DNA of 8,865 nt from an uncultured Thiotrichaceae bacterium (GTDB taxonomy: Bacteria > Pseudomonadota > Gammaproteobacteria > Thiotrichales > Thiotrichaceae). Of the stretch, positions 5,568 through 8,865 are shown in pieces. Every line of letters starts with the position of its first letter. Position 1 is the first letter of the stretch. The stretch is from the NCBI GenBank assembly GCA_938038645.1, contig CALHTA010000224.1, positions 1 to 8,865 on the forward strand, given 5' to 3'. The translations under genes were made by a program, and so were the position numbers. Under the pieces are notes generated by a model. That model was not told the origin of the DNA, searched no databases, and worked only from the letters and a program-made list of their open reading frames with translations.

Positions 5568-6623
5568 TTATAAATGATCCAGACGAACAAGCTTTTCGCT
5601 CTTTGCAGCCTCGAGTATTGCCTCAGTAACCCGTAAATTTTGAAGGCCATCTCGAACACTGACCAAAGGGTCGACCTCGCCTCGAATTACCTGACAAAAA
5701 TGCTGCAGCTGAACACTCAAAGGATCTTCTCTCTCTAAGGGAATCTCTTCACATTCCATAGGCTCGTACCATGAACGCTCCGCTTCATTATTAAAGCGCT
5801 TGATACGCATAGTAGGCACCGAAAGCGACCCCATGGTCCCAGCAATGTGATAACAATCCTCATCAGGGTAAGTTGAATAGCGTTTGTTTTCTTGTGCCGT
5901 TTGCTCCCAACTGCGAGCCGACGCTGCGGTATCTGACAGGATAAAGGTTCCAACCACGCCACTTTCAAAGCTCATCAAAATACCAACCGTATCTTCGACT
6001 GCATAGCCACGACGACGATTAGAAGCTATCGCTTGCACTGCTGCAATCTCACCGCATAGATAACGTAGATTACCAATTTCATGCACCATATTGATTAAAA
6101 TCGGGCCGCCACCTAGTTGCGTGCGCCAAGGCCCTGCTTCGAAATAATCAGCTGGCTTATAAAACATCGCACTCCCAGTCACTGCTACCAAGTCACCAAG
6201 CGCACCAGAATCAATGGCTTCACGAGCTTTACTCATAATGGGACTGTGGGCACGGTGATGGCCAACCATCAACGGGACATTGGAGGATTCTGCAATGGTA
6301 AGTAAACGCTGACCTTCTTCTAAACTATGCGCAACGGGCTTTTCAATAAGCGCCGGAACACCGGCAGCGATGCACTGCTGGGTTTGCTCGGAATGAAGAT
6401 TATTGGGGGTTGCAAGAATAACGCCATCGACATTTCCAACCATTAATAACTCATCTAAGGTGGCAAACCAAGGTACCCGTCGAGCTTCAACATAAGCCTT
6501 GCCGGCTTCAGTTGGGTCGGCAACTGCGGCAAGTATACAATGTTGGTTAGCCTCGATTTGGGCGATGTGTACCTTACCGATTAATCCGGCACCGATGACG
6601 GCAATTCTCAATGGCTTATTCAT
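5568..6623 (-). CDS. Gfo/Idh/MocA family NAD(P)-dependent oxidoreductase
   Basis: A 351-residue cytoplasmic dehydrogenase, standard length for the family, probably acting on a sugar, polyol or related hydroxy compound. The Rossmann fold begins at once, with IAVIGAGLIG (7-16) binding the dinucleotide. EKP (94-96) supplies the catalytic Lys95. GGGPILINMVHEIGNLRYLC (171-190) carries the active-site His181. The position that is Asp in inositol dehydrogenases (four before the His) is Ile177 here, and the usual HDID reads HEIG, so catalysis or substrate may differ from the best-known members. The ATG is preceded by GCAGGA, a good ribosome binding site. It is a single gene, convergent with the lipoprotein operon; no transporter or regulator adjoins it to name the substrate. 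Confidence 0.88.
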   Translation of the reverse strand: MNKPLRIAVIGAGLIGKVHIAQIEANQHCILAAVADPTEAGKAYVEARRVPWFATLDELLMVGNVDGVILATPNNLHSEQTQQCIAAGVPALIEKPVAHSLEEGQRLLTIAESSNVPLMVGHHRAHSPIMSKAREAIDSGALGDLVAVTGSAMFYKPADYFEAGPWRTQLGGGPILINMVHEIGNLRYLCGEIAAVQAIASNRRRGYAVEDTVGILMSFESGVVGTFILSDTAASARSWEQTAQENKRYSTYPDEDCYHIAGTMGSLSVPTMRIKRFNNEAERSWYEPMECEEIPLEREDPLSVQLQHFCQVIRGEVDPLVSVRDGLQNLRVTEAILEAAKSEKLVRLDHL

Positions 6624-6647
6624 TCAAATCCTGCAATACGACTGATG

Positions 6648-6676
6648 ATCTAATAGGACTTTTTCCAATACATCAA
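6648..6676 (-). promoter_or_regulatory. Weak candidate promoter for the oxidoreductase gene
   Basis: On the minus strand, TTGATG (6671-6676) and TTAGAT (6648-6653) are 17 bases apart. The -35 matches 4 of 6 and the -10 only 3 of 6. The -35 lies in the centre of the inverted repeat 6665-6688, which would let a bound protein block it. Confidence 0.25.
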
Positions 6677-6688
6677 CCCACGTATTGG
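6665..6688. promoter_or_regulatory. Perfect 7-bp inverted repeat upstream of the oxidoreductase gene
   Basis: CCAATAC (6665-6671) pairs with GTATTGG (6682-6688) across a 10-base centre, 42 to 65 bases upstream of the oxidoreductase start. Arm centres are 17 bases apart, not far from two helical turns, so a dimeric repressor or activator is plausible. The regulator is unknown. Confidence 0.4.
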
Positions 6689-6965
6689 CTTCCCTCTCCT
6701 CTATAGATTCATAATATCATCTAAATTTGAAATTAAGCATGATTTTCAAAATTTATAACAAAAACAAATGATGCAAATATTGCCAAACTAGCGGACATAA
6801 CCGGCAAGATAGAAATTCATGGCCCAAAACTTAATAAAATTATTGTGCTGGCTATAACTAACTCAAAACAACTCATTTCCTATATAAGTCAGTTATCTCA
6901 GTGATTTCCCATAATTTAGCCTAAGCTTATAGCTCAAAATAATTTGTAAAACTTGGGAGAGAAGA

Positions 6966-8342
6966 ATGAGTACTAGTGACGCTAAAGGTTTAGTCGAAGG
7001 GTATGAAAAGAGCTGGTACATCGCAGATTTCTGGCCCGGCGAGTACCCATCAATGTTTTCTGTCAATATGGACGGGGTGGAGCTTTATGGTCGCGCGGAG
7101 ATGAGACTCAGCGCCCCCCAAAACATAGCCTGCTCAGTGCCTAAACTTGCCACTTTCTCACCGTGGAATTACAAACGAAATGAAGCTGATAAAATATTAT
7201 ATAAATCGGTAACAGAAGTTAGAAATTACAAAATGAGTCGCGACCTAAAGATACCGGCAACTCAAGAGAAAGACGACAACAAAGTAAAGCTTGATCTAAA
7301 ACAAGGCGACATCCTCAGCTTTCTTGTTTATTACTCTGAAGGTTATGCGCTTTACCGCTATGACAATCAAAACTATGTTCTTAACCAAGGCGACCTTGAA
7401 GGTGAAGAGCTAACAGAAGTAGCGAAAGATCTCTGGTTACGCCTTCCTGCAAATGAAGGTGGAAGTTGCTGGGTATTATACAAAGACGCTATTGAAACAA
7501 TCGGAATAATTATTCCAGAAATTGAAGGTTATAAAATCGCCAATGACCTTGCTGAGGTATCCGAACTTTCATTGGAAGGTGTCGCATTTGAAAGTGGCTC
7601 AGCAAACTTGACGGAAGCGTCACAGGTAATTCTTGATGATTTAGCGACAAAGTTGCTTCAAGTTAACAACCCTAACTTTGAAGTAGCAGGCTATACAGAC
7701 AGCAGTGGTAGTAAGGATGGCAACCAAAAATTATCGCAGAGGCGCGCTCAGGCAGTGGTTGATTATTTTGTAGAACAGTTCGATATTGCCCCGTCCAACT
7801 TCAAAGCCGTGGGTCATGGCATATCAAATCCGATTGCCGATAATGCAACACCAGAAGGTCGGTCAAAAAATCGCAGAGTTGAGCTAATAACGCTTGGCAA
7901 TTTCTTACTGACAAAACATCCGTCAGCTTTGGGTATGCGTCCAGGCCATAAACTATCTGATTACTCAGATATGCTTAGTAAAACAGTTATTGAAACTGGA
8001 GAAGGTGATTTTGAAGTATTGGCTATTTCTTATGAAGGATCTCATGTGGGGCACATTGACCCTTATTTTGATGATAGTTCAAAGATAGGCAATATCAATA
8101 TCACGTCTCCTCTAATCATCTTTGAGAAAGGTTTGAGCGTTAACTTAACATGGGGGAAATTGAAAAAGTTAGTTCCCTCAGTAACGGTTAATGGTTCTGA
8201 GATCGAAGGACGAACTCATGCATCTTACGAAAATGTGTCGTTTAGATTAAACGCCAACTTCTGGTCTTTTCAACTTTCAGAAGACGAACTCAAAAGCATA
8301 AAAGATGACACCGCGATTATTGCGATCCAAATACAACAATAG
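6966..8342 (+). CDS. OmpA-domain protein without signal peptide, with two unrecognised flanking domains
   Basis: A 458-residue protein in three parts. Residues 1-200 are unrecognised; 107-175 look beta-rich, with LKQGDILSFLVYYSEGYALY (111-130). Residues about 202-310 are an OmpA-type peptidoglycan-binding domain: VAFESGSANL, AGYTDSSGS (241-249), LSQRRAQAVVDYF (256-268) and SKNRRVEL (300-307). The Asp and Arg that grip diaminopimelate are present as D245 and R260, 15 apart as in the family. Residues 320-458 are an unrecognised, probably beta-rich C-terminal domain. There is no signal peptide, lipobox or membrane segment. An in-frame stop (TAG) lies about 36 bases upstream with no alternative start between, and the ATG has a good GGGAGA site, so the missing signal is not a start error. 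Export by another route is possible. Single gene. Confidence 0.8.
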   Translation: MSTSDAKGLVEGYEKSWYIADFWPGEYPSMFSVNMDGVELYGRAEMRLSAPQNIACSVPKLATFSPWNYKRNEADKILYKSVTEVRNYKMSRDLKIPATQEKDDNKVKLDLKQGDILSFLVYYSEGYALYRYDNQNYVLNQGDLEGEELTEVAKDLWLRLPANEGGSCWVLYKDAIETIGIIIPEIEGYKIANDLAEVSELSLEGVAFESGSANLTEASQVILDDLATKLLQVNNPNFEVAGYTDSSGSKDGNQKLSQRRAQAVVDYFVEQFDIAPSNFKAVGHGISNPIADNATPEGRSKNRRVELITLGNFLLTKHPSALGMRPGHKLSDYSDMLSKTVIETGEGDFEVLAISYEGSHVGHIDPYFDDSSKIGNINITSPLIIFEKGLSVNLTWGKLKKLVPSVTVNGSEIEGRTHASYENVSFRLNANFWSFQLSEDELKSIKDDTAIIAIQIQQ

Positions 8343-8360
8343 ATTGATGTTGTGATAGAT

Positions 8361-8396
8361 AAACCTCTGGTACTTTGAGCTTTAGACCAGAGATTT
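8361..8396. terminator. Bidirectional hairpin terminator between OmpA-domain gene and glsA
   Basis: CTCTGGT (8365-8371) pairs perfectly with ACCAGAG (8386-8392) around a 14-base loop. AAA (8361-8363) and TTT (8394-8396) extend the stem past one mismatch. It is followed by TTTATTT on the plus strand and preceded by AAA, so it can serve both convergent genes. Confidence 0.65.
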
Positions 8397-8406
8397 ATTT
8401 AAATTA

Positions 8407-8865
8407 TTAATCCCCGAAAACTGACCAACCCGTGCGCTGTGTCAACATTTCCAACGCCAGGGTTCCGAGCTTGCTATTGCCAACACTATCCAAGCCAGGC
8501 GACCACACCGCGATTGAAGCTTTTCCAGGGGCAACGGCCATTATCCCGCCTCCAACCCCACTCTTCCCAGGCAAGCCTACCCGAAACGCAAATTCTCCCG
8601 AACCATCATAGTGCCCGCACATCATCATTAAGGAGTTAATCCGTCGTGCGCGTTGCTCTGAAACCACACGTTTTCCCGTGTTGAGATTGACGCCGTTAGT
8701 CACCAAGAACTGGGATGCTTTTGCCAGCTGCTCACAAGTCATAGCAATCGAGCAATGGTGGAAATACGCATCTAAAACGTCATCAACAGGGTTTTCAAAA
8801 TGACCGTAAGAAGCCATAAAATGCGCCAACGAAGCGTTCCTATCACCCGTTAGCTGCTCCGATTG
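8407..8865 (-). CDS. glsA: Glutaminase, C-terminal 152 residues (cut by window edge)
   Basis: This serine-dependent beta-lactamase-like glutaminase hydrolyses L-glutamine to glutamate and ammonia in the cytoplasm. About half of a roughly 305-residue protein is present, and the frame is open to position 8865. The edge reads [10 protein letters not shown], containing the family's Glu and Asn of the SE(x)5RN motif. Their spacing to later residues matches B. subtilis numbering: E161, N168, Tyr of DAYF at +24 (Y192), Tyr of CGHYDGSGE at +52 more (Y244) and Val of GKSGVGGG at +18 more (V262). All are intact. The catalytic Ser-Lys pair lies in the missing N-terminal half. The first in-frame start-like codon, TTG at 8827-8829, is internal, not the true start. 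Confidence 0.96.
   Translation of the reverse strand, partial: QSEQLTGDRNASLAHFMASYGHFENPVDDVLDAYFHHCSIAMTCEQLAKASQFLVTNGVNLNTGKRVVSEQRARRINSLMMMCGHYDGSGEFAFRVGLPGKSGVGGGIMAVAPGKASIAVWSPGLDSVGNSKLGTLALEMLTQRTGWSVFGD

Larger units (their letters stand above)
6624..6965. other. 342-base divergent gap between the oxidoreductase and OmpA-domain genes
   Basis: The oxidoreductase side holds a 7-bp inverted repeat (6665-6688) and a weak promoter candidate. The middle is AT-rich with a 53-codon stop-free frame lacking a start (6743-6904), perhaps a gene remnant. The right edge is the leader of the OmpA-domain gene with a GGGAGA ribosome binding site. No RNA gene is seen. Confidence 0.55.

Noticed and set aside
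8439..8639. Plus-strand open frame within glsA
   Set aside because: It lies opposite a glutaminase gene whose active-site residues and spacing are all intact.
1..8865. CRISPR array, tRNA, rRNA, insertion sequence or prophage genes
   Set aside because: No regularly spaced repeats, tRNA-like cloverleaf, ribosomal RNA sequence, transposase or integrase was recognised. The only mobile-like signal is the short hairpin block at 3906-4076.

Overview
The window looks like chromosomal DNA of a marine-type gammaproteobacterium with moderate-to-low GC. The main pointers are a DUF945/YdgA-like envelope protein, a GlsA-type glutaminase, a formate-tetrahydrofolate ligase, a proteobacterial Gfo/Idh/MocA oxidoreductase and a lipoprotein with an outer-membrane sorting signal. 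I cannot name the genus. There are nine protein genes, seven complete and two cut by the window edges. I see no rRNA, tRNA, CRISPR array or intact transposase.

Left part (1-3740). The 5' end of fhs leaves the window on the minus strand. A 307-base regulatory gap separates it from a divergent small flavodoxin-like gene (+). That gene converges on a YdgA-like gene (-), which lies downstream of a purine-type phosphoribosyltransferase gene (-). A paralogous phosphoribosyltransferase gene is transcribed divergently (+) from a 102-base shared start region. fhs and the two phosphoribosyltransferases all touch one-carbon or purine metabolism, but no common regulator is visible.

Middle (3741-5567). 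A 454-base gap contains a compact block of inverted repeats framed by a 9-base direct repeat. It could be an interspersed repeat or MITE-like element. Next comes a two-gene operon with a 1-base stop/start overlap: an all-helical outer-membrane lipoprotein followed by a 107-residue helical protein without a signal peptide. A strong intrinsic terminator closes it. I recognise no family for either protein, so this is one of the two best candidates for an undescribed system.

Right part (5568-8865). A Gfo/Idh/MocA dehydrogenase gene (-) is followed across a 342-base gap by a divergent gene for a 458-residue protein. That protein has a clear OmpA peptidoglycan-binding domain between two unrecognised domains, yet no export signal. 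It is the other novelty candidate. It converges, across a hairpin terminator, on the C-terminal half of glutaminase glsA (-), whose visible active-site residues are all present.

Most genes here are single units, not one pathway. The only operon-like pairs are phosphoribosyltransferase/ydgA-like (72-base gap, with an internal promoter) and the lipoprotein/helical-protein pair.
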